Part shown: in pieces, positions 39,218-46,624 of the stretch
Layout of the letters: each line of letters starts with the position of its first letter
How positions within the stretch are numbered: the stretch's first letter is position 1
Source: Synechococcales cyanobacterium CNB
GTDB lineage: Bacteria > Planctomycetota > Phycisphaerae > Phycisphaerales > UBA1924
Assembly: GCA_030263455.1 (NCBI GenBank)
Contig: SZOZ01000005.1
Span: 124,001-188,000, forward strand
Reading direction: 5' to 3'
Length of the DNA stretch: 64,000 bases
Position numbers and translations under genes: made by a program
Notes under the pieces: model-generated
Database searches by the model: none
Told to the model about the DNA's origin: nothing
Seen by the model: only the letters and a program-made list of their open reading frames with translations

Positions 39218-39304
39218 TCACTTACCCGCCTTCCGCCGCGCGTCCGCGTCGCTCTTGATCAGCGTGGCGATGATGAACAGGACAAACGTGGGAATCAGCT
39301 CCAT
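39218..39304 (-). CDS. 28-residue hydrophobic microprotein
   Basis: ATG 39304 follows GGAGA. The sequence is one short helix (ELIPTFVLFIIATLIKS) plus a charged tail (DADARRKAGK). It lies tightly between parB (12 bp) and the coupling-protein gene (3 bp), so it is well placed to be translated. It may be a small membrane peptide or a translational-coupling leader. Confidence 0.5.
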   Translation of the reverse strand: MELIPTFVLFIIATLIKSDADARRKAGK

Positions 39305-39316
39305 GACGAATCTCCG

Positions 39317-40141
39317 TTACTTGCCGTTGACCGAGATGCTCCTGACGACTTCCGCCAGCGGTCGACCGTCGGCGCCGGCGTGCCTGAGCTGCTCGGCAAG
39401 GTCCATGAACCAGGTCATGACTGACTCGACCGTCAGCGTCGGGGCGGACACGGCGATCGAGCGGCCGCCATCCAACTTGATGACGACGCGGTCGCGCGGC
39501 GTGCGCTGCCGCTGGGTGGTGCGTGCAGCGGACCGGCCCGCCCTGACGGCCTTTGTCTCCGCGACCAGCCGGTCGCGCGTCAGCCGGCCTTCCAAGACTT
39601 CCTGCGCCAGGCGGCGCTGTTCCGCGACATCGCCGATCCTGGCAAGTTCGTAGGCGGTGCTGTAGGGAATTCGGCCCGCTTGCACGTGCTCCAGAATCTC
39701 CGGGGCCAGCAGCAGCAGGGACATGACCTTGGACACGGTGGCGGGCGAAGTCCCGACGCGCTTTGCAATCTCCGCCGCCGGCCGGTTCGTCGCCTTCATC
39801 AGCCGGTCATACGCTTTCGCCTTCTCTGCCGGGTTCAGGTCCTCACGGGCGCAGTTCTCGATCAGCTGGAGTTCGATGATCTCCGCTTCGCTCAGTTCAC
39901 CCTCCATGAGGATGGCAGGGATGGCCGTCAGACCTGCCATCGTCGCGGCGCGCCAGCGCCGCTCCCCCGCGATGATCCGGTAGCGCTCGCCGACTCGGCG
40001 CACCGTGATCGGTTGCTGCACGCCAACGACCTTGACAGTCATGGCGAGTCCCAGCAAGGACTGCTCGTCGAAGTGCTCCCGCACTTGTGGTTCGGGGTCC
40101 ACCAGGTCGATGGGGAGGTCTTGAACGGTCCGCTTCGGCAT
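39317..40141 (-). CDS. parB: ParB/Spo0J-family partition protein
   Basis: 274 residues with the ParB N-terminal CTP-binding domain (VGVQQPITVRRVG, then the GERRWRAA motif and ENCAREDLNPAEKAKAY). A central HTH follows (AAEIAKRVGTSPATVSKVMSLL), then a variable C-terminus. Such proteins load at parS sites for partition of plasmids or chromosomes. No ParA gene is visible in the window, so it may use a host ParA or act as a regulator. ATG 40141 has AGGAGA upstream. It heads the leftward operon. Confidence 0.87.
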   Translation of the reverse strand: MPKRTVQDLPIDLVDPEPQVREHFDEQSLLGLAMTVKVVGVQQPITVRRVGERYRIIAGERRWRAATMAGLTAIPAILMEGELSEAEIIELQLIENCAREDLNPAEKAKAYDRLMKATNRPAAEIAKRVGTSPATVSKVMSLLLLAPEILEHVQAGRIPYSTAYELARIGDVAEQRRLAQEVLEGRLTRDRLVAETKAVRAGRSAARTTQRQRTPRDRVVIKLDGGRSIAVSAPTLTVESVMTWFMDLAEQLRHAGADGRPLAEVVRSISVNGK

Positions 40142-40169
40142 AAACGTCTCCTTGCGCCTGCCACTTCCG

Positions 40170-40222
40170 GGGGTGAGAAGCGCGGGCACGGCACGCGGGC
40201 CGTGCCCGGCTCTCACCACCCC
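40170..40222. promoter_or_regulatory. Long imperfect inverted repeat between parB and the ECF sigma gene
   Basis: Arms of about 22 bp (GGGGTGAGAAGCGCGGGCACGG and CCGTGCCCGGCTCTCACCACCCC, with small bulges) surround an 8-base loop in the divergent intergenic region. It could be a partition site, an operator or an mRNA leader structure. The rest of the 286-bp gap also holds the 20-bp repeat at 40219 and a T-run near 40378-40385. Confidence 0.6.
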
Positions 40223-40238
40223 TTGGCGGGGGCTCCCG
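40219..40238 (+). repeat. 20-bp repeat, copy 1 (inverted copy at 57140)
   Basis: The sequence CCCCTTGGCGGGGGCTCCCG at this place recurs exactly, in opposite orientation, at 57140-57159. Both copies lie in intergenic DNA upstream of regulatory genes. The left edge overlaps the end of the long inverted repeat. Confidence 0.75.
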
Positions 40239-40427
40239 TGACGGGCCTCCCGCCCGCCGCTATCCTTTTGCCGGGGCGTGTTTCCTGCTGTATGCGCACC
40301 CGTGGAACGCCACGGGGAACGCGTTCGCCCCAAGGCAGAGTGCGCGGACGGGCCGGGCGCTCTCGCCGCCAGTTCCGTTTTTTTTCCTGGAGGCTTCGGC
40401 CACTTGGCCCTATCCCGGACCGGTTCG

Positions 40428-41006
40428 ATGCAAGCCGACGATCTCATTCAGCTCGCCAGCCAGGGGGACGCCGATGCGCTCGAACGTCTTCTCCGCCGCT
40501 ACCGATCGTGGATGCTCGGAATCGCACGGGCGGAGATCGGCGAGTCGCTGCGGCGCTACGTGGACGACGACGACATTGTCCAGCACGCTTCCGCGCAGGC
40601 CTTCCGATACATCGCGACACTGGACATCACAGAAGATCCCTCGAAGCAGTTCGAGGCATGGTTGTCACAGGTGTTGCGAAACAGCGTCCGTTACTTCGCC
40701 CGCAAGCACCGCAGAAGAATGGAACGCCTGGCGACGAGCGTCATGGAGGTCCATCCGGAGCGCGGACCGACAGCCAGCGCCGTGGCCCGCGCCACCGAGC
40801 GCAGGAGCCGCCTGGAGGACGCGATTGCCGGGCTTCCGGAGGAGTACCGCGTTGTGATCGAGCTGCAACTCAAGGGACTCAAGCAGAAGCAGATCGCGGA
40901 TCGACTGGGCACGACGAAGGCCGTCATCAACAGTCGTCAAGAGCGAGCGCGACGGCAACTGCGCGAACTGCTGGGGTCAACGTCGCTCAATCTGCCGTCG
41001 GCGTAA
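40428..41006 (+). CDS. ECF-type RNA polymerase sigma factor
   Basis: 192 residues. Region 2 (LERLLRRYRSWMLGIARAEI ... DDIVQHASAQAFRYI) and region 4 (LPEEYRVVIELQLKGLKQKQIADRLGTT, HTH) are clear, and no anti-sigma gene is adjacent. The kinase gene starts 12 bp downstream. In planctomycetes, ECF sigma factors are often paired with serine/threonine kinases, which is the likely control route here. I chose ATG 40428 because the open frame further upstream is low-complexity and lacks homology-like features. Confidence 0.85.
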   Translation: MQADDLIQLASQGDADALERLLRRYRSWMLGIARAEIGESLRRYVDDDDIVQHASAQAFRYIATLDITEDPSKQFEAWLSQVLRNSVRYFARKHRRRMERLATSVMEVHPERGPTASAVARATERRSRLEDAIAGLPEEYRVVIELQLKGLKQKQIADRLGTTKAVINSRQERARRQLRELLGSTSLNLPSA

Positions 41007-41018
41007 CGGGACCGGGCC

Positions 41019-44000
41019 ATGCGCGACGACGAGCGGTCAAACCGTATCGATCAACTCGTGGACGAGTTCCTTGTTGCCGGCCTCGGCGAAGACCAGATTG
41101 ATGGATTCTGCCGTGACCGGCCCGAGTTCAGTCACGATCTTCGCGACGCGTTGCGTGATGCGATTCTCATTCGCGCCGCACGCCATCGCGCCGAACTGCC
41201 GGTGGCTGCTTCGGAAGAAGAATCGACCCAGCACTCCGCTGACGCGAACGCGCGGTCCATCACCCGCCGCATCGGCGTGTACACGCTCGGCGCTCGCCTT
41301 GGCGGCGGGGGATTCGGCGAGGTGTATGAAGCGACCGCCGAGGATTCAGGCGACACGGTTGCCATCAAGCTACTTCGTTTAGAGCACGGCGAGCGGGCCG
41401 ACATCGTGCATCGCTTTCGCCGGGAAGCGGCCATACTGACGAGCCTGGGCCATCCGTCCATCGTTCCCGTAAATGAAATCGGCGAGGCGGACGGGCGTCC
41501 CTACATCGTGATGCAGCGTATCCGGGGCCTCGACCTGCACCGCCTGTCGCGCGCCCGACCGATCGACCCCGAACTTGCCGCGCGGTACATCGCCGACGCA
41601 GCCGATGCCTGCGCGTTCGCGCACCAGGCGGGCGTGATCCACCGCGACATCAAGCCTGAGAACATCCTCGTCGAGGATTCCGGCCGCGTCGTCCTTTCCG
41701 ACTTCGGCCTTGCCAAGCAACTCTACTCCAAGACAGAGCTGACGCTCTCGCTCCAGCGACTCGGCACGCCGCACTACATGGCGCCTGAGCAGGCGGATCG
41801 ACGCTTGGGTTCCATCACTGCACGCTCCGACGTGTACTCGCTCGGCGCCACGCTGTATTTTCTGCTCACCGGCCGCCCACCCTTCCCGACGATCGAGGGT
41901 CTGGGCCGGGATGCGGCGCTCGATCAGGTCAAGTGGGACGCGCCCGTCCCGCCGTCCAGGCACAACCCTGTCGTCCCGGCAGACCTCGAAACGATCTGCC
42001 TGCAATGCCTGGAGAAGTGGCCCGGCGACCGGCCCGCCGATGCCACGGCACTCGCGGCGGATCTCCGCGCCTTCATCACCGGGCGGCCGGTGTCGGCGAG
42101 GCTCCCGGGCCGATTCCGTCGCGCGCGGCGCTGGTGCGCACGCCGCCCCTTGGCTACATCCCTTCTCAGCGTGGCGCTCGCGGCTCTGCTGGCGGGCTCC
42201 GCCGCATCCATTCACTACGCCTCGCGCGCCGTCGCCAGCGAAGCCGAGACGCTGAAGCAGCGCGGCGAGACGGCCAAGGCAGACCGTGAGCGCCAGCGGC
42301 GCGAATACCTGGCGGACATGCGCGACGCACAGGCGGCGCTGATTCGCGGCGAAACGCCCATCGCCCTTGGTCTGCTGAGCAAGTATGAAAGCCCTGCAGC
42401 CGCTGCGGATGACCCGCGATCCTTTGAATGGCACTACCTGCGGCGGCTGGCGCAAGCGCCATCACCCGTGCAGGTCGGCCTCGAGGACGGAACATGGAAC
42501 CGGCTGAGCCTGAGCCCCTCGGGCGACCGCATCGCCTGCATCGACCAACGCGGCAACTTGGCCGTCTTTCTTCTGCCCGACGGCGAGCCGCTCTTTCGCG
42601 GTGCGGGGCCGGTCAAGGACTGCGCGTTTGTCCCCGACGGCGCAACCATCGTCGCGCTCACGGCTTCCCTGGAGGGTCGGCTCAGCGTCCTAGACGCAAC
42701 TACCGGCACGGTTGCGAAGGAGTTCCCCGTGGGCCTGTACGCGACGGCGATGGCGCTGAGCCCCGCCGCCCCGACCTGCTTCACGGGGGATGCCGGCGGC
42801 GGCCTCTGGCTCTGGTCACTGGAGAACGCCGACGTGGTTGATCTTGCCGCCGGCCACAAGCGCGGACCGTTCGATCGCAGTCTCGACATCCAGCACGGCA
42901 CCGTGACAGCGGCGGCGTTCTCGCCGGACGGCGACTCGCTGGCCGTCGGGTACGAAAGCGGCGCAACACAGGTCTGGGATATCCGCCGTCGTGACATCAC
43001 GGCCCGCGGACCGGTTCATAACGGTATCGTCACGGGGCTGTCCTTCAGCCCGGACGGCACGCGCATCGCCAGCCAGAGCTTCGGTCGCTACGTTCCTCAG
43101 CTGGAGAGCGACACGCACGGTGAAGTCCGCGTGTGGAACGCCGCGACCGGCGAATCACTCGGGGTGATCGTGCCGCACCAGGTCATGCTTGCCGAATCTT
43201 CCTTTCTCGACGAGCGGCTGAGCGTTCCGTTCGGTCAACTCACGCCGTGGTTCGCGGCCGATGGCCGCGAACTGGTCACTACCGGCCCGCTCGCCGTGCA
43301 GCGATGGAATGTCGAAACCAGGCGGCTGACAGGGCAGTACACCGGCGACGGCACAGTGGTTCATGCCGTGGCAATGTCAGCCGATGGCCGACACGTCGCC
43401 GCCGCCGGTGCTTCGGCTGGCGTCCGCGTCTGGCCGACTGACTCCGCCGAGCCAGCCACCACCCTTCTTTCGGAGGACTTCGGCATCCGGGCGCTGTGCG
43501 GTGATGGCGAACGCCTGGCCATCGTCCGCGAGAACGGGGCGGGTATGACCGTCGGAGAGCGCGGCCAGCTCTACTCCCGTTCGGAACGACGCGAAGCAGT
43601 GGTCTGGGACTTGGAGAACAACACGCCCACGAGCACCACGCGCCTGCCGACCAACGTCAACAGGATCACGCCGGTACTCGGAGGATTCCTCTGCGGGGAC
43701 GTAGTCGTCGGAGCGGCGACGGCCCCCGACCTCGCAAAGCGGCTTCGCGGGCTTTCGGATTCATCCGCTATTGCGGTGAGCGCCAACGGACGCTGGATAG
43801 CAATTGGGCATGACGATGGTACGGTGCAACTTGTGACTGAAGACGAGGCGACGGCGTGGACTGCTCCGGTGCATCAGGGCGCAGTCACGGCGCTCGCATT
43901 CGCGCCCGATGCAAGCGTGGTCGCCTGCGGCGGGGAAGACCAGCGCATCCATGTACTCGATTGCCGCACGGGCGCCATCGTCGCCAGCCTTCAGGGCCAC

Positions 44001-44312
44001 CGCCGCGAAATCGGAGGATTGGCGTTCTCGCCGGACGGTCGGCGCCTTGCCAGCAGCAGCGGCCTGCTGCAAGTGGAGAGCACGCAGCCGGGCGAGGTAC
44101 GGTTGTGGGACTGGGCCGTTGAACAGTTGTGCCTTGAACTGTCGGCCGGGCCTTCCGACGTCTATCCCGGCGTGGCATGGAGCGGGGATTCGACGCGGCT
44201 GTATGCGGCGGCCAATGCGATGACACCGGGAGAAGTCGCGCCCGGTCGCGTCGTGATGTGGGATTCCGGCGATAGATGGGCTGCCACGGAAGGAGCAGCA
44301 CCCTCGCAGTGA
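41019..44312 (+). CDS. Transmembrane serine/threonine protein kinase with WD40-type repeats
   Basis: 1,097 residues. A short N-terminal domain is followed by a Hanks-type kinase (P-loop LGGGGFGEVYEA, Lys in VAIKLL, HRDIKPENIL, DFGLA, APEQ). A membrane helix follows near residue 375 (LLSVALAALLAGSAASIHY) and then a short coiled coil. The C-terminal ~650 residues are WD40-like repeats (AAFSPDGDSLAVGYESGATQVWDIR, LAFAPDASVVACGGEDQRIHVLD, and others). This is the typical planctomycete kinase design. The repeats probably sense or bind a partner while the kinase domain signals to the upstream ECF sigma factor. Confidence 0.9.
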   Translation: MRDDERSNRIDQLVDEFLVAGLGEDQIDGFCRDRPEFSHDLRDALRDAILIRAARHRAELPVAASEEESTQHSADANARSITRRIGVYTLGARLGGGGFGEVYEATAEDSGDTVAIKLLRLEHGERADIVHRFRREAAILTSLGHPSIVPVNEIGEADGRPYIVMQRIRGLDLHRLSRARPIDPELAARYIADAADACAFAHQAGVIHRDIKPENILVEDSGRVVLSDFGLAKQLYSKTELTLSLQRLGTPHYMAPEQADRRLGSITARSDVYSLGATLYFLLTGRPPFPTIEGLGRDAALDQVKWDAPVPPSRHNPVVPADLETICLQCLEKWPGDRPADATALAADLRAFITGRPVSARLPGRFRRARRWCARRPLATSLLSVALAALLAGSAASIHYASRAVASEAETLKQRGETAKADRERQRREYLADMRDAQAALIRGETPIALGLLSKYESPAAAADDPRSFEWHYLRRLAQAPSPVQVGLEDGTWNRLSLSPSGDRIACIDQRGNLAVFLLPDGEPLFRGAGPVKDCAFVPDGATIVALTASLEGRLSVLDATTGTVAKEFPVGLYATAMALSPAAPTCFTGDAGGGLWLWSLENADVVDLAAGHKRGPFDRSLDIQHGTVTAAAFSPDGDSLAVGYESGATQVWDIRRRDITARGPVHNGIVTGLSFSPDGTRIASQSFGRYVPQLESDTHGEVRVWNAATGESLGVIVPHQVMLAESSFLDERLSVPFGQLTPWFAADGRELVTTGPLAVQRWNVETRRLTGQYTGDGTVVHAVAMSADGRHVAAAGASAGVRVWPTDSAEPATTLLSEDFGIRALCGDGERLAIVRENGAGMTVGERGQLYSRSERREAVVWDLENNTPTSTTRLPTNVNRITPVLGGFLCGDVVVGAATAPDLAKRLRGLSDSSAIAVSANGRWIAIGHDDGTVQLVTEDEATAWTAPVHQGAVTALAFAPDASVVACGGEDQRIHVLDCRTGAIVASLQGHRREIGGLAFSPDGRRLASSSGLLQVESTQPGEVRLWDWAVEQLCLELSAGPSDVYPGVAWSGDSTRLYAAANAMTPGEVAPGRVVMWDSGDRWAATEGAAPSQ

Positions 44313-44317
44313 GGGTA

Positions 44318-44779
44318 CTACTCCCTGTATCGCGAGCGTCCCTCCTTGCGCGGCGGATCCTCCACGAGTTCGAGTTCGGGCACCCAACCGGACGACGGCG
44401 AGTGCTTCTTGCGTCCTCGCTCGTCGCGCGACATGATGAGGAAACGGCTCCCCTCGCGCTCATCACCTGACCGGCCGGCGGCGGCAATCAGGATTCCCGG
44501 GATGTTGGATGCCGGCGAGCGGATGGCAAGCCCCAACTGCCTCAACTCGTGGTTCACCCACGCGGCGGTTTCTCGCTTCTCCACGAGCGTATCCTGCGGC
44601 AATGTGTTGAGGTGGGCATTCAGCACCGGCCCCAGCGCGGACGCGATCTCCGCATGTACAGCCGAGCGGACTCCGCGCGCGCGTTCCGCGTGCGCCTCAA
44701 AACCCGCCGGTCCTGATTCAATCACCTTCCGCACGAGCCGGCGGAGTTCGGCAAGGTCATCGGTATCCTTCTCTGTCAC
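44318..44779 (-). CDS. Element-encoded protein, unknown (paralogue of 51085-51576)
   Basis: 153 residues starting GTG-ACN-GAG-AAG (MTEK). A helical N-terminal region leads into the core LNAHLNTLPQDTLVEKRETAAWVNHELRQLGLAIRSP and a polar C-terminus. The core matches the protein at 51085 (FNAHLAAQPHETLAEKRDLTREANADLRALGLAVRCP). No known family recognised. It converges on the kinase gene with a 5-bp gap. Confidence 0.65.
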   Translation of the reverse strand: MTEKDTDDLAELRRLVRKVIESGPAGFEAHAERARGVRSAVHAEIASALGPVLNAHLNTLPQDTLVEKRETAAWVNHELRQLGLAIRSPASNIPGILIAAAGRSGDEREGSRFLIMSRDERGRKKHSPSSGWVPELELVEDPPRKEGRSRYRE

Positions 44780-44928
44780 GGGCTGCCGTTGCTGGTTTTA
44801 CACTTGGCATACGCCATCCCTTCGACTCAAACACAAGCCGACAGCCGCCGTCAAGCCCTTTCACCGCTGCGGGCGGAGTTGCGGATCGCCCGCATCAATG
44901 ACACGGCGAGCGTTCAGCCGAGCCGAAC

Positions 44929-44948
44929 TTGTTGGACGCGCCCAACAA
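44929..44948 (+). promoter_or_regulatory. Predicted operator, site 1 (TTGTTGG-N6-CCAACAA)
   Basis: A perfect dyad with 7-bp arms, 45 bp upstream of the small gene at 44993. The same TTGTTGG...CCAA arrangement with identical spacing occurs twice in the repressor/excisionase intergenic region (52982 and 53043), pointing to one DNA-binding protein. Confidence 0.6.
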
Positions 44949-44992
44949 ATCGCCGCTTCCGGCGGCGCGATGGCCCGTGCTACGGTGGAAAC

Positions 44993-45196
44993 ATGACCAC
45001 GCCCGACCCGCTCCACATCGCCAACGCCGCCCAGCAGATGGCCCGCACCGCCCCTGGCAACGACGCCGTCGTCTTCGGCCGCGTCGCGATGGTGTGCATG
45101 GGAGTGATGGCGGCGGCCTCCGTGGCCCAGGTGTTCCAGTCGCTGCTCCGCGACCTGAACCGGCGCGAGAAGGGTTCGCAAGGTCGTTGTCGCTGA
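44993..45196 (+). CDS. Small membrane protein (67 residues)
   Basis: ATG 44993 with GGTGGA just upstream. One hydrophobic segment (VAMVCMGVMAAASVAQVF) lies between polar ends. The sequence directly upstream carries operator site 1 and a possible extended -10 (TGCTACGGT), so it may belong to the element's repressor regulon. No family recognised. Confidence 0.6.
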   Translation: MTTPDPLHIANAAQQMARTAPGNDAVVFGRVAMVCMGVMAAASVAQVFQSLLRDLNRREKGSQGRCR

Positions 45197-45229
45197 GCCG
45201 TCGCGACGCAGTTATCCACGGGTGTTTAC

Positions 45230-46144
45230 CTAGAACGACGCCTTTATAACGACACCGCAACTTCCATATTGAGCAGTGCCAGTATAGAGCACATTGTATA
45301 CGAATGGGTCGGTGTCTGTACGGACACAAACCGGCGTGCTGGTGTCACCATATGTATAGCCGAAGATCAAGCCGCCATTATACGTGAGGTGCTGCGGTGG
45401 CTCGAGGGCTAGCGCTAACCGAATCGCGATTACTTTGCCGCTGACTGGAAATCCATCATCGATCTTATTGTCAATATAATGGAGATCTGCCGGCGCGTAG
45501 CCATTGAAGACAGTTCCAGAGGCAGCAGGCCACGCTCGGATGCTACCCAGCGCAAAGCTATGACCAGTGAGTGGCGGCGGTATTCTGCCTGGATAGGATT
45601 CAAACGTGACATTTCCGTGTACAATCCACCCCCCCGATGCAGGGCTTCCTGCGAGGCCCATGTATCGAAGTTTCATTCCCTCGACCGGTGGTGTTGCAAC
45701 GCCGGGCATATCCGGCGTACTCGGGGGCACTGCTGTGACAGCCGCTATCGCATAGGGAATCAGCCCTGCTGCGTGCAAATGATACCAGAAATTAATATGC
45801 TCATGTCGTGCTGATATAATGCACACTCCCAAGCCATCGCATCCGGGAGGGTAACCGACGGTGCCATCGCCGTTTCCGCTTGACAATGCGCTCCACCCAA
45901 AGACAGTGGCATTCAAGCAGTCGCCAGGGAGACAATTATACCGATTGCGGAATACATTGGCGGCGCTGTCGAACAATTCCACCTGCCGCACTGCAAGGCG
46001 CCGCTCTGATGCGGTGATCAAATCAGTTCCCACAAGAACGCCACCGACAATCAGAGCGATTATAACAAGTGCTATTGCTAACTCGATCAGCGTAAACGCT
46101 TCACGTGTCCATCTCAGCACGGCCACTCTCTTTCTGACACACAC
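45230..46144 (-). CDS. Type IV pilin-like / pseudopilin protein
   Basis: 304 residues with a textbook prepilin leader: basic peptide, then A-FTLIELAIALVIIALIVGGVLVG, where prepilin peptidase would cut before the Phe. The mature protein starts with the usual long helix, followed by a domain with several Cys (YNCLPGDC, CDGLGVC, SCGVV). Such proteins form type II secretion pseudopili or type IV pili. No pilus-assembly genes are nearby. The DNA is clearly less GC-rich than both neighbours and uses A/T-ending codons, suggesting recent acquisition from another source. Start GTG 46144; a start four to ten codons later is also possible. Confidence 0.8.
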   Translation of the reverse strand: MCVRKRVAVLRWTREAFTLIELAIALVIIALIVGGVLVGTDLITASERRLAVRQVELFDSAANVFRNRYNCLPGDCLNATVFGWSALSSGNGDGTVGYPPGCDGLGVCIISARHEHINFWYHLHAAGLIPYAIAAVTAVPPSTPDMPGVATPPVEGMKLRYMGLAGSPASGGWIVHGNVTFESYPGRIPPPLTGHSFALGSIRAWPAASGTVFNGYAPADLHYIDNKIDDGFPVSGKVIAIRLALALEPPQHLTYNGGLIFGYTYGDTSTPVCVRTDTDPFVYNVLYTGTAQYGSCGVVIKASF

Positions 46145-46219
46145 ACTATCTGACTTACTATGATACCCGCTATATAATTGGTTGTGTATGACATTTTTAT
46201 GACACTTCAGACGAGATGA
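46145..46219 (-). promoter_or_regulatory. AT-rich probable promoter region of the pseudopilin gene
   Basis: Strikingly AT-rich for this window, with TATATA/TATAAT-like hexamers near 46170-46178 and two direct TGTCAT copies on the minus strand. It separates the pseudopilin from the relaxase-side gene. Exact promoter elements cannot be fixed by eye. Confidence 0.4.
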
Positions 46220-46624
46220 TCACCACTCAATCGCATCCACCACTGTCTCCCGCTCACCGGCCTGTAGGCCGGCGCTGCGGTCCGCTTCGCGTATGAAGGA
46301 CACGCGGTGGCGCGTGATGCCCTCGAACAGGCGCACGGAAGGGCGCACTTCCGCGTTCAGGTTGCGCCCCTTGATGCGGATGGTCTGCCCGCCGACGGTG
46401 AGCGTGATGCCTTCCGATGGATTGAACTCGGCGCGTTCGAGACGCGCGTAGTCCACGGCCACGATGTTGCCGTCCCGGCGGCGCAGCTCCAGCATCCGCG
46501 CGAAGTCGCGCACTCCGCGCAGCCAGCCGAAGGCGCGACAGTCGGCGCAATCGGAATCCGGCTGCTCGCTCGCGCGTGCGCCTTGGTTGCCGATATACCG
46601 TTCCAGCAGCGTCTCATCGCTCAT
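46220..46624 (-). CDS. Unknown protein coupled to the relaxase
   Basis: 134 residues from ATG 46624, which overlaps the relaxase stop by 11 bp, so the two are co-translated. The N-terminal half has a CADC motif (CADCRAFGWLRGVRDF), and the middle is beta-rich (GITLTVGGQTIRIKGRNL). No family recognised. Coupling to the relaxase suggests an accessory role in transfer. Confidence 0.68.
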   Translation of the reverse strand: MSDETLLERYIGNQGARASEQPDSDCADCRAFGWLRGVRDFARMLELRRRDGNIVAVDYARLERAEFNPSEGITLTVGGQTIRIKGRNLNAEVRPSVRLFEGITRHRVSFIREADRSAGLQAGERETVVDAIEW

